From an uncultured Rubritalea sp. (GTDB lineage Bacteria > Verrucomicrobiota > Verrucomicrobiia > Verrucomicrobiales > Akkermansiaceae): a stretch of 64,000 nucleotides of DNA. The stretch lies in NCBI GenBank assembly GCA_937923145.1, contig CALAJT010000024.1, positions 67,563 to 131,562 of the forward strand. The letters are read 5' to 3'. A model generated the notes under the pieces. That model was not told where the DNA came from and did not search any database. It saw only the letters and a program-made list of their open reading frames with translations. The stretch's first letter is position 1. Every line of letters starts with the position of its first letter. Positions 10,335 to 21,936 of this stretch are shown one piece after another. The position numbers and the translations under genes are program-made.

Positions 10335-10362
10335 AAGAAGACCGTCGTTAGACGGTCTTCTT
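10335..10362. terminator. Rho-independent, likely bidirectional terminator
   Basis: AAGAAGACCGTC-GTTA-GACGGTCTTCTT perfect 12-bp stem, flanked by A-tract. Confidence 0.85.
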
Positions 10363-10419
10363 ATTCGTTCAATGGGGAAATGGGGATGGCGGGGGAAGCT
10401 TATGCGATTACTAAAGTTA

Positions 10420-11649
10420 TTAGAATATTCTGCTTACACCTAGTTGGAACCTATTACGGTCGTAGTCGGTATTGCCTGAGCCAGTAGAGTCATCAAATGA
10501 TGATGAACTCGTATTGTAATGGTATGATCCATTGACAGTAGTCTGCTCATTAAGTTGGTATGTGAAACCTACGTAAGGGTTGATGAGAGACTGATCTTCA
10601 TCACGGTTGGCAACTCCTGTAGCCGTATTACGTCCATCAGAGTAGTTATAGCTAATGTAGTTGATACCACCACGAAGACTAAGCTTTGGAGAAACTTGGT
10701 AGTTTAGCTCAGCACCGACACGGATTGACTGGTTTGTGTCAAAAGTAGATGTTCCGAAACTAGTTCCGTAGTTTTGAATGCCGTAATTAGCATAAGTTTT
10801 GAGTCTCGCTTTATTATTGAGAGCAGCATTATAAGCGATGCTCACGAAAGGTGAGTAGTATCCGCTTCTGCCGCCGTCTACATCACGATGTGTAGCGCCG
10901 ATTTGTGCATTCACATAGCTGTTGCGGCTGAGCTGGTGCTCAATTCCCAAACTTGCTGTAATATCAGTAGAGTCACCTGCTGATCCAGCAGCGTCAGTTT
11001 TAGCATAGCTAAGGTTAGCAGTCATAGTCGTATTTGGACCAGTTGCATATCTGAAATTATTGTAAACAGAATATGTTCTTCTGTTGTTATCTTTGTCTTG
11101 TCCACCATGATAATCAACACCATAGGCTCTTACACCTGTGTATGTAGCAAGACGCGAAGTCCAGCGGTGACCGATGGAGTGGTCTGTGCTATAGAAGATG
11201 TGCTCAGATGGCGCTCTGTTAGGAGTGAATGAGAAAGAATAGTCAGGCTCAATTCCGTAACTTACGTAAGAATTTTGCACATATCGAGTGCGTTCATTCA
11301 GGCGATGATTAAGTGCAAGATTAAGACGACCATTGTAATAGACGCCGTTATTACCAGAAGAGCTCTTCAGATACTTATTTGCTGAAACCTCAGCTCCAAC
11401 TTTCCACGAAGTTTTAGGCGTGAAGTTAACATAGTCGGCTCCTAGAGCTGCATTAACATAGGCTGAACTTACTGATTCTTCATCACTGGTGGACGTGAAA
11501 GTGTCATCAAAGCCAATACCTGCAGTCGCAGTGAACCTAAGTGGTAATGGAGTTGTTACATCCTCATCAGGACCTTCTGCGAATAAGCTTTGGCCGTGTG
11601 AGAGTGTGCTCAACATGATTGATCCTGCTACTATATATTTCTTTTTCAT
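10420..11649 (-). CDS. outer membrane beta-barrel protein
   Basis: Signal peptide, alternating amphipathic strands, C-terminal aromatic RFQLGVSRIF. Confidence 0.75.
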   Translation of the reverse strand: MKKKYIVAGSIMLSTLSHGQSLFAEGPDEDVTTPLPLRFTATAGIGFDDTFTSTSDEESVSSAYVNAALGADYVNFTPKTSWKVGAEVSANKYLKSSSGNNGVYYNGRLNLALNHRLNERTRYVQNSYVSYGIEPDYSFSFTPNRAPSEHIFYSTDHSIGHRWTSRLATYTGVRAYGVDYHGGQDKDNNRRTYSVYNNFRYATGPNTTMTANLSYAKTDAAGSAGDSTDITASLGIEHQLSRNSYVNAQIGATHRDVDGGRSGYYSPFVSIAYNAALNNKARLKTYANYGIQNYGTSFGTSTFDTNQSIRVGAELNYQVSPKLSLRGGINYISYNYSDGRNTATGVANRDEDQSLINPYVGFTYQLNEQTTVNGSYHYNTSSSSFDDSTGSGNTDYDRNRFQLGVSRIF

Positions 11650-12118
11650 GATTTTGCTTGGTGAGGAGTTTAAGTGTTTGTTTTCTGCTTACTTTAGATG
11701 CTGTGCGAACAGAATTTGTCACAACTTTTATATAAACTTATCCGTAGATTAGGTATTTTTTCTAAACTGTCAACATTTTTTTAATTTATAGTAAATATTT
11801 ATTGAAATTAAGATTTTATTAAATTTAAATTATAACTCGTTCATTATTTTAATATTTACTTCTCTTACAACGATTTGTGTTCTGTTGGCTTTGTCGGATA
11901 TTGATTATTTAAAAATAATTATTTCTATTCTGTGAGTGTCATTAATTTAAATATATAAATAATAAAGCATCGATTTTTTAGATAAGTTTCAAAAAAACTC
12001 TATTTTTTAGCAGTTTTTAATAACATTTTAGTTATGAATAATGCTTAAAATCGATGCTGAAATAGAGAAAATCACATTAGATGTCACAAAATGAACTTCA
12101 GATGCCAATGGTTAGTGA

Positions 12119-12652
12119 ATGATGATGAAAATTGTGCAAAATAAAACTATGATGGAGAGAGAAGAGTTTTCAGAGCTTGCTGAAGTTCACCACAGGGAGC
12201 TTCTAGTTTATGCTAGAGCGCTTACTAGAGAGGATGCTACTTCTAGAGATATAGTTCAGGATAGTTTTGTCGCTGCCTGGCATAATAAGGATAAATTCGA
12301 TATTACAAAAGACTTCGCCACTTGGATGCGTGGTATAGTGAGAAACAAATGGAGAGACTCTCTGCGTAAGAATAAGCGTTTAGTTCCTCTGGAAGATGAG
12401 ATTCTAGAAACTATAGATGCTGAGATGGGGGATTGGCAGACAGCTCGTAGTGATGGCGGACCAAGTGTGTTTATGAAATTAGAGCAATGTTTAGCGAAGC
12501 TACCTGTATCGATGCTAGAGGCTGTGAAAAGTTTCTACTACGAGGGAAATAGCTCTGATGAAGTAGCAAGTATACTCAATGTTGGATCATCGACGGTTAG
12601 GAAAAGGCTAGAGAGAGCACGTAGTGGACTCAAGGAATGTTTGAACAAATAA
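12119..12652 (+). CDS. ECF-type sigma-70 family RNA polymerase sigma factor (Rhodopirellula/Verrucomicrobium type)
   Basis: Region 2 DIVQDSFVAAWHNKDKFDITKDFATWMRGIVRNKWRD; region 4 SSDEVASILNVGSSTVRKRLERAR. Confidence 0.9.
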   Translation: MMMKIVQNKTMMEREEFSELAEVHHRELLVYARALTREDATSRDIVQDSFVAAWHNKDKFDITKDFATWMRGIVRNKWRDSLRKNKRLVPLEDEILETIDAEMGDWQTARSDGGPSVFMKLEQCLAKLPVSMLEAVKSFYYEGNSSDEVASILNVGSSTVRKRLERARSGLKECLNK

Positions 12653-12674
12653 GGGAATAGAAAGAATTTAGAAA

Positions 12675-14873
12675 ATGGATAAAGATAATGATTTAATCGA
12701 CAGCTTATTAAAAGAGCATGCTAAAATGAAAAATGGCGAACAAAGAGATGAGCTTTTCCTAGAAGAATTAGAGAAAAGACTAGATGCAGAAGAAGGAAAA
12801 GCGCAGATGGTAGCTGAAAAGGAGCTTATCTATATGGGAAATAGCTACAAGGAGCCTTCTAACAAAAACCGTTGGGGATTAGGATTAGGAGTAGGATTAG
12901 GAGTAGCCGCTTGTGCTGCCATTGGCTTCATGGGATATCGATCATTTCAAAATAATCAGAATGAGGATGTGGTCATATCCAATGAGAAGGCGAGTGATCA
13001 ATTTAAAGCTCAGCGATCTGAATACATTCAAGCTCCTAATGCTCGAGATGTTGCTCAGGACTCTAATTTACTTTCAGATAGAACTGAGATTGAAGCTAAA
13101 CCTGCATTAGCTAGTGATTCTGTCCGTAAAGATGCCAGAGCTATCGCAGCCGAAGTACCTGCTCAACCAAGTAAAGCAAAGATGGATATGAAGATGGAAA
13201 AGCGTAAAAGTATTCTAGAGCCTAGTCTTGATTTTGGAGATGGAGATGATTTCGAAAAGGGCTATAGATCTAGTAAAGATAAAGAGAATGTAGCTGGAAA
13301 CGATAAAAGCGGTAGTGACATTCTAAGAAAGCCTGGAGCGCGTACAAAAAATAAGAAGAGAATGATGCCAGAGACTGATTTAATCCCAAATGATATCAAG
13401 ATCAGAGGTCCACACCAGCCAAGACCTAGTAGTTCAGAGCGCTATGGTGACCTAGTCGAAAATAAATGGATCTCACCATCAGATAAAGATACTAAGCTCT
13501 CTACTTTTGCAGTCGATGTAGATACAGCATCCTATGCTAATCTACGTAGAATGATTTCATCTAATAATAAAGTCCCAGCTAATGCTATTAGGATCGAGGA
13601 AATGGTGAACTACTTCGACTATAACTACTCTCAACCTGCAGGAGAGCATCCATTTGCAGTTCATGTAGACTCTGCTGCTTGTCCTTGGAATGATAAGAAC
13701 AAGCTTGTAAGAATAGCGATCAAGGGAAAAGACCTTATGCGAGACAAGCGTCCGGCAAGTAATATCGTTTTCCTACTAGATGTCTCAGGATCTATGAATG
13801 ATGCGAATAAGCTACCCTTACTAAAAGAGAGTCTACAATACCTTTTAGAAGAGCTTAACGAGAAGGATACTGTTAGTATCGTAGTCTATGCTGGGGCTTC
13901 TGGCTTAGCACTGCCACCTACTCATGTAGATGATGATGGTCGTAGAACTATCATTGCTTCACTAGACAAACTAAACGCAGGTGGGTCTACCGCAGGTGGG
14001 CAGGGTATCAAACTTGCTTATAAGTTAGCCAAAGAAAACTTTGTGAAAAAAGGGGTGAACCGAGTAATCCTGGCTACTGATGGTGACTTCAATGTCGGCG
14101 TGTCTAGCACTAAAGGTCTCACTGATCTGATAAAGCAAGAAGCCAAAGGAGGCTCCTATCTATCAGTGCTAGGTTTCGGTAATGGAAATATAAATGACGA
14201 GATGTTAGAAACCATTACTAATAATGGAAATGGGAACTATAGTTACATCGACTCTATCAAAGAAGGTCGTAAAGTGCTACTCGAAGACATGATGGGGACA
14301 CTTGTTACGATTGCTAAGGACGTGAAAGTCAGAGTTGAGTTTAATCCTGAGAAAGTGAAAGAATACCGACTCATTGGATATGCTAATCGAGTATTACCTA
14401 ACTCAGCATTCCTCGACAAGACTGCCGATGCAGGTGAAATAGGGGCAGGGCACACCGTGACTGCGTTTTACGAAATTATCCCCGGTAAAGCTACGAATAA
14501 AGCGAAGCTAGATAACCTACGCTTCGGTAAACAAGAAATAGCTCCCGAGACGGAAGTCCCAGCAGAGCATGCTGATAAACTTCTATTCGTGGATCTAGCC
14601 TATAAACAACCGGATCAGAAAGTGAATGATGAAAGCACCTATCTAACAGTTTCTCTCATTGATGCTAACAAAACGTGGGCAGATACTGATAGTGATTTTA
14701 AGTTTGCATCATCCGTAGCTCTCTTTGGTATGATACTCAGAGATTCTGACTACAGTGGAAATGGAGATATTAATCTGGTAGAAAAACTAGCTGCTGAAGG
14801 CAAAGGAAATGATGGTAAAGGTCACCGTGAAGAATTTCTCCAGCTCGTAAAAAAAGCGAAGGCACGTAAATAG
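12675..14873 (+). CDS. membrane-anchored VWA-domain protein (YfbK/DUF3520-type) with possible anti-sigma-like N-terminus
   Basis: Single TM (WGLGLGVGLGVAACAAIGFMGY); VWA MIDAS DVSGSMND; FAVDVDTASYANLRRMI typical of YfbK; 22 bp downstream of ECF sigma gene. Confidence 0.85.
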   Translation: MDKDNDLIDSLLKEHAKMKNGEQRDELFLEELEKRLDAEEGKAQMVAEKELIYMGNSYKEPSNKNRWGLGLGVGLGVAACAAIGFMGYRSFQNNQNEDVVISNEKASDQFKAQRSEYIQAPNARDVAQDSNLLSDRTEIEAKPALASDSVRKDARAIAAEVPAQPSKAKMDMKMEKRKSILEPSLDFGDGDDFEKGYRSSKDKENVAGNDKSGSDILRKPGARTKNKKRMMPETDLIPNDIKIRGPHQPRPSSSERYGDLVENKWISPSDKDTKLSTFAVDVDTASYANLRRMISSNNKVPANAIRIEEMVNYFDYNYSQPAGEHPFAVHVDSAACPWNDKNKLVRIAIKGKDLMRDKRPASNIVFLLDVSGSMNDANKLPLLKESLQYLLEELNEKDTVSIVVYAGASGLALPPTHVDDDGRRTIIASLDKLNAGGSTAGGQGIKLAYKLAKENFVKKGVNRVILATDGDFNVGVSSTKGLTDLIKQEAKGGSYLSVLGFGNGNINDEMLETITNNGNGNYSYIDSIKEGRKVLLEDMMGTLVTIAKDVKVRVEFNPEKVKEYRLIGYANRVLPNSAFLDKTADAGEIGAGHTVTAFYEIIPGKATNKAKLDNLRFGKQEIAPETEVPAEHADKLLFVDLAYKQPDQKVNDESTYLTVSLIDANKTWADTDSDFKFASSVALFGMILRDSDYSGNGDINLVEKLAAEGKGNDGKGHREEFLQLVKKAKARK

Positions 14874-15311
14874 TTTACTCTATAGAATGGATTGATTAGC
14901 TTTCGTTATTGACGAAATCTTAGAAAATTACCTCAGCAATGTCCCTGCCTCAGGAATCATTGTTGGGGCGAGTTTTGGTGGTGTTATGTCGTTTCATGCT
15001 GGTGGCGATATTCTGAAGTTAGATTAGCATAGTCCATTTCCTAAACTTAAACTTAAAATCACTGCACAAGGGTTGGAACCCATGAGTATGAAAAATGATC
15101 CTCAAGGAGATAATTACGCCCGACATCAGCCAGATCATAACTGTCAATAAATTACGATTAGCACGGTAGTAAATGTTTCAATGCCTCAAACACCTTTCCA
15201 GCTGGTAGATGATATATTCGCATCTATAACCTAGTAAATTAGCATGACTAAGCACTGGTAATTTCTTCAAAACCCGCTATCTCTGCGCTCCAAACCAACA
15301 ACTATTATACC

Positions 15312-16580
15312 ATGCTAGACATCAGAGACATCCGTGAAAACGCAACCGACATCAAAACTAAACTCGCTACCAGAGGTGGTGATGCACACACACAGATTGA
15401 TGAAGTATTGTCCCTAGATGAGACACGCAGAGACATCGAAACCAAGAAGCAGGTGCTCCAAGCTGAGCGCAACACAGCTTCTAAAAACATCGGTATGCTC
15501 ATGTCAAAGGGTGAGGATGCAGAGCCAGCAAAGGCGGCTGTAAAAGAAATCGGTGAGCAAATCAAAGTGCTAGAAACTCAGTCTGAAGAGGTCAGTGCCA
15601 AGCTAGACTACCTTCTCATGAGTATACCTAATGTCCCGCACGTAGACTGTCCCGTCGGTGCTGACGAAAATGACAACCCTGAAGTCCGCGTCTGGGGTGA
15701 TAAGCCCTCTATAGATAACGCCAAGGATCACGTCCAGCTTGCCGAACTACACGGACTCATAGACTTCGAAGCGGCAGCGAAAATCTCAGGATCTGGCTTC
15801 GCAATGTATCATGGAGCAGGCGCTAAGTTAGAACGTGCTCTCATCAACTTCCTCCTAGACCTACAGACAGAAGAGCATGGCTATACGGAAGTAAACGTCC
15901 CACACATCATCCGCCGCAACTGCATGGAAGGCACAGGTCAACTGCCTAAATTTGAAGACGACATGTACGGCATCGAAGACAACGAAATGTTCCTCGCTCC
16001 CACTGCAGAAGTCCCTGTCACCAACCTCATGCGTGACATGATCCTCACCGAAGCTGAGCTTCCCGTGAAAATGACCGCCCATACACCATGCTTCCGCCGA
16101 GAGGCAGGCAGCGCAGGTCGTGATAACAAAGGTATCATCCGCATGCATCAGTTTGACAAAGTAGAACTCGTCCAAGTAGTCCACCCTGACAACTCAATGC
16201 AAGTCCTAGAAGAACTCACCGGACATGCAGAAGCCGCGCTACAAAAGCTAGGTCTCCACTACCGCACTATCGAACTCTGCACAGGTGACGTAGGATTCAG
16301 TTCTACCAAAACCTACGACATCGAAGTCTGGGCACCAGGGCAGGGGAAATACCTCGAAGTCTCAAGCTGCTCAAGCTTCGGCGACTACCAAGCCCGACGC
16401 ATGAAACTCCGCTTCAAGGACCTCGATGGCAAAAACCAATTCTGCCACACCCTAAACGGATCAGGCACCGCTCTCCCAAGGCTCTACGTAGCCCTCATCG
16501 AGCAAAACCAACAGTCTGATGGAACTATCAAAATTCCAGCGGCTCTCGTCCCATACTTTGGCAAAAAAGTGATTGGATAA
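15312..16580 (+). CDS. serS: seryl-tRNA synthetase
   Basis: MLDIRDIRENATDIKTKLATRG; class II motifs TAEVPVTNL, FRREAGSAGRDNKGIIRMHQFDKVE. Confidence 0.97.
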   Translation: MLDIRDIRENATDIKTKLATRGGDAHTQIDEVLSLDETRRDIETKKQVLQAERNTASKNIGMLMSKGEDAEPAKAAVKEIGEQIKVLETQSEEVSAKLDYLLMSIPNVPHVDCPVGADENDNPEVRVWGDKPSIDNAKDHVQLAELHGLIDFEAAAKISGSGFAMYHGAGAKLERALINFLLDLQTEEHGYTEVNVPHIIRRNCMEGTGQLPKFEDDMYGIEDNEMFLAPTAEVPVTNLMRDMILTEAELPVKMTAHTPCFRREAGSAGRDNKGIIRMHQFDKVELVQVVHPDNSMQVLEELTGHAEAALQKLGLHYRTIELCTGDVGFSSTKTYDIEVWAPGQGKYLEVSSCSSFGDYQARRMKLRFKDLDGKNQFCHTLNGSGTALPRLYVALIEQNQQSDGTIKIPAALVPYFGKKVIG

Positions 16581-16773
16581 TTCAAAGGAAATGTCAGAAA
16601 CCCTTGGTCCTTGGCGAAAGTTATACGTTCTTTTTCTATATCGGGCTAATACCATGTTTAATCTGTTGCTCTTAGTACTAGCTCGGCTGTAAATCTTCAG
16701 TAACTGCAGGTCTGGAACCCTGATGTATACAATTAATGTTATAGTCAGAAGCTATATTATGTATCCTTCGTAG

Positions 16774-19035
<2,262 letters not shown>

Positions 19036-19052
19036 GTTTCTAATAATTTATC

Positions 19053-19087
19053 AAAGCCTCACAGGGTAATCCCCGTGAGGCTTTTTT
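19053..19087 (+). terminator. Rho-independent terminator of icd
   Basis: AAAGCCTCAC...GTGAGGCTTTTTT stem followed by T-run. Confidence 0.85.
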
Positions 19088-19125
19088 ATTGAAGCCCAAG
19101 AATTTAGACTTTAGAAACTACCTCA

Positions 19126-19644
19126 ATGAATTTTGTAGCCATCGATTTTGAAACTGCCAACGGTAAGCGCAATAGCGCCTGTGCAGTTGGCATCGTCACA
19201 GTAAAAGATGGCGTAGTGGTGGATGAATACTACACTCTTATCAAACCACCAGGAAATGATTACCACTGGGGTTGCATAAAAGTCCACGGTATCAAGCCAG
19301 CTGACACCCAAAACGCAAAAACATTCGCTCAACTTTACCCAGAATTTGAAAGCCGACTCAAAGGGCAAGTATGCGTAGCTCACAATGCACCATTTGACAG
19401 GGGAGTCCTAAAGTCCTGCATGGATTCAGCCCTCCTAGATTACGATAGCCTAGGCATTCATGATAAATGGCAATGCACCGTCCAAATATACAGAAAGAAA
19501 GGCTACAAACCCTGCAAACTTAGCGACTGTTGTGAAGCCCTAGACATAGAGCTTATCCACCATCAAGCCCTCTCCGATGCCCAAGCTTGCGCTCAGCTAT
19601 ATCTGCGGAGGGACGAAGGGGACTATTTACCAAACATCTGCTGA
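19126..19644 (+). CDS. DEDDh 3'-5' exonuclease (DnaQ/PolC epsilon-like)
   Basis: FVAIDFETANGKRNSACAVGIV (ExoI), VAHNAPFDRGVL (ExoII), HQALSDAQACAQLYL (ExoIII). Confidence 0.9.
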   Translation: MNFVAIDFETANGKRNSACAVGIVTVKDGVVVDEYYTLIKPPGNDYHWGCIKVHGIKPADTQNAKTFAQLYPEFESRLKGQVCVAHNAPFDRGVLKSCMDSALLDYDSLGIHDKWQCTVQIYRKKGYKPCKLSDCCEALDIELIHHQALSDAQACAQLYLRRDEGDYLPNIC

Positions 19645-19670
19645 TTAGGGTTTCAAGCATCTATCCCAGT

Positions 19671-19768
19671 AAGGGCTGAAAGCCTACTCCATATTCCAGC
19701 CCATGGAGCAGCGAAGCAAGCCATGGCTAAATGATTAATAACCTGAAGGAGGGCTGAAAGCCTGACCC
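19671..19768 (+). repeat. REP/BIME-like arm, left of RAYT
   Basis: Two copies of GGGCTGAAAGCCT (19673-19685, 19751-19763) bracketing CCAGCCCATGGAGCAGCGAAGCAAGCCATGG. Confidence 0.8.
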
Positions 19769-19774
19769 ATGCAG

Positions 19775-20230
19775 CTAAGACGTCCAAATATACCTAGGAT
19801 CATACTCGATCTTCAACTTCTCCAACAAATTCACATACTCCTCCTGAAAACTAACGTCCTTATGATGTTCCTCCTGCCTATCTATATACTGACACAAGGC
19901 ATCTAGATGGGAAAAGCTTAACGAAAAAGCCACGTAGCCACCTTGCCAAGCAAACTCGCTCAGCTCTGGCGATTTTGTTTTAAGCCACTTCGAAGAGGTG
20001 GCTTTCAATTCCTCCAGTAGTTTAGATAAAGCCAAGGTGCGAGGCAAATCTATCGCTAAATGAACATGATACTCCACTCCTCCGACACGAAAGCATACAC
20101 ATTTTAAATCTCTACATTTTTTCGCTAAATATCCATGCAGCCTAGATCTAATTTCAGGTTTGAGAAACGGAGTTCTATCTTTTGTGCTGAATATAACGTG
20201 AATAAGGATGTGCGATAGAGATTGAGCCAT
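19775..20230 (-). mobile_element. RAYT / Y1 (IS200/IS605-like) REP-associated tyrosine transposase
   Basis: MAQSLSHILIHVIFSTKDRTPFLKPEIRSRLHGYL...GGVEYHVHLAIDLPRTLALSKLLEELKATSSKWLK: Y1_Tnp pattern with HVH motif. Confidence 0.9.
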
Positions 20231-20281
20231 TATTATAGATTATAATTTCTTTGGTTTATCGGAAGCTTAATCAACATGGGG

Positions 20282-20376
20282 CAGGCTTTCAGCCCTCTTT
20301 CACGCGATGGATTCTTTGACCCATGGCTCGCTTCGCAGCACCATGGGCTGGATTATGGGATAGGCTTCCAGCCCTA
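20282..20376 (-). repeat. REP/BIME-like arm, right of RAYT (inverted relative to left arm)
   Basis: AGGCTTTCAGCCC (20283-20295) and AGGCTTCCAGCCC (20362-20374) bracketing CCATGGCTCGCTTCGCAGCACCATGGGCTGG, which is 28/31 identical to the left-arm core as reverse complement. Confidence 0.8.
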
Positions 20377-20466
20377 AGATGAATGGTATGTTATAGGATT
20401 TTTTGAACCTTATTTTACATACTCTTTACACTCAGTTGCTAATCTTTGGTGTAAATATTACTCATC

Positions 20467-21007
20467 ATGAAAACACTAATATACTCATTAATCGTTGTAG
20501 GGGGGGGCAGCTCTAACAAGCTTCTCAGAGGAGGCAGATCAGTCACAAAGTAAATCCAAGGTTAGCAAAGAAGCACCATCACTAGTAGATCACGAAGGAT
20601 TTTTGGTAATGAGCGATGAGGCATTGAAATATCGCGAATCTCGGATGGTGAACCTAGATAAGTTTAATGCCATGTCAAAGGAAGCGAATACCATCATACT
20701 CGATACTCGATCAAAATGGGCATACGATGCATTTCACATCAAAGGGGCGATCCAGATGAGCTTCTCTGATTTCACAGCTCCAAAATTAGCTAAACTGATC
20801 CCAGACAAGAACACGCGCATCTTAATCTACTGCAACAACAACTTCGATACACCAAAGCGACCTGCGATTCAGAGTAAGATGGCACCATTAGCTCTCAACA
20901 TACCAACATTCATTAACCTTTACGGCTACGGATTCAAGAATATCTACGAGCTATCCGAATTAGTAAAACTCACTGATAAGAGACTTGAGTATGAAGGAAA
21001 GCAATAA
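20467..21007 (+). pseudogene. rhodanese-like domain protein; signal peptide out of frame at a G8 homopolymer (intact ORF portion 20603..21007)
   Basis: ATG at 20467 reads MKTLIYSLIVVGGG then shifts frame; removing one G gives MKTLIYSLIVVGGAALTSFSEEADQ...VMSDEALKYRESR...ILDTRSKWAYDAFHIKGAIQMSFSDF. Confidence 0.65.
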
Positions 21008-21069
21008 TTTATACAATGGACCATAGGGGAGCCCTTGCTCAGCAACAGTAACCCCAAAGAATCCGCCCC

Positions 21070-21103
21070 ATTGACAATTGACAATTGACAATTGACCATT
21101 GAC
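21070..21103. repeat. 7-bp tandem repeat (ATTGACA, about 4.9 copies)
   Basis: ATTGACA-ATTGACA-ATTGACA-ATTGACC-ATTGAC. Confidence 0.9.
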
Positions 21104-21120
21104 GTGCCCCCAGGCACAAA

Positions 21121-21154
21121 AAACAACCGCTAGGATTTCTCCTAGCGGTTGTTT
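21121..21154 (-). terminator. Rho-independent terminator downstream of rplT
   Basis: AAACAACCGCTAGGA-TTTC-TCCTAGCGGTTGTTT. Confidence 0.85.
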
Positions 21155-21180
21155 CTATAAGTGTTTAGTTAGTCTAATTA

Positions 21181-21549
21181 TTACGCGTGCTTCTTTTCGA
21201 GTGCACTTTTAGACAGCTCAACGATTGAGTTGAACGCAGCGATGTCGTTGACCGCGAGGTCAGCGAGGATCTTACGATCCACATCGATACTTGCTGCTTT
21301 TACACCTTCCATGAAGCGTGAATAAGTTAGCTCCTGTGCACGAGATGCAGCGGAAATACGCTGGATCCAGAGGCGACGGAATGCTCCCTTACGCTTTTTG
21401 CGGTCACGATATTCGTATTGACGTGCTTTGAAGACAGCGTCTTTCGCATAGCGATATAGCTTTGAACGGAAACCACGGAATCCTTTCGCGCGGAGAAGTA
21501 CTCTCTTGCGACGGGAACGTGATGCCGGACTGTTTGTTGCTCTTGGCAT
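21181..21549 (-). CDS. rplT: 50S ribosomal protein L20
   Basis: MPRATNSPASRSRRKRVLLRAKGFRGFRSKLYRYAKDAV...RDRKKRKGAFRRLWIQRISAASR. Confidence 0.97.
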   Translation of the reverse strand: MPRATNSPASRSRRKRVLLRAKGFRGFRSKLYRYAKDAVFKARQYEYRDRKKRKGAFRRLWIQRISAASRAQELTYSRFMEGVKAASIDVDRKILADLAVNDIAAFNSIVELSKSALEKKHA

Positions 21550-21726
21550 TGTATTATTTTTTCCTTTAACAGACTGTTTTTATCCTATCTCCCACAGTCT
21601 CGTCCGTTATTATTCCAGCTGAGCTGGAAAGGCTGTGTAGAGTCTGCTCGAATTGCGAGCAGGGCTTGCTTGGTGAGTAACCGAGCTTTTCTTAGTTCAC
21701 TGCATTAGTAAATTACTGTGACAGAC

Positions 21727-21936
21727 CTAGAGGAAAGGAAGTGATTCCTTAATTCTTGGTGCATCTGCTTTAGAAGCAAGGGTTGCTTTCCCGAGGGAAC
21801 GCTTACGCTTTGAACTCTTCTTTTGAAGAAGGTGGCGCTTTCCTTGTTTTCTGCGGAGTAACTTACCAGTACCAGTGACCTTGAAACGCTTTGCTACTGA
21901 CTTACGTGTCTTGGCTTTACCTGATTTTCTGGCCAT
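21727..21936 (-). CDS. rpmI: 50S ribosomal protein L35
   Basis: [40 protein letters not shown]. Confidence 0.96.
   Translation of the reverse strand: MARKSGKAKTRKSVAKRFKVTGTGKLLRRKQGKRHLLQKKSSKRKRSLGKATLASKADAPRIKESLPFL

Noticed and set aside
12878-12906. GGATTAGGAGTA short tandem repeats
   Set aside because: Explained by coding for the Gly-Leu/Val-rich TM helix of the VWA protein.
16597-16608. GAAACCCTTGGT shared with 63887..63898
   Set aside because: Only a 12-bp exact match with weak flanking similarity (about 20/28); not enough to call a repeat family from one window.
21070-21103. ATTGACA tandem repeat considered as a CRISPR-like or regulatory array
   Set aside because: 7-bp contiguous period with no spacers; simple microsatellite-type expansion. 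No CRISPR array was seen anywhere in the window.
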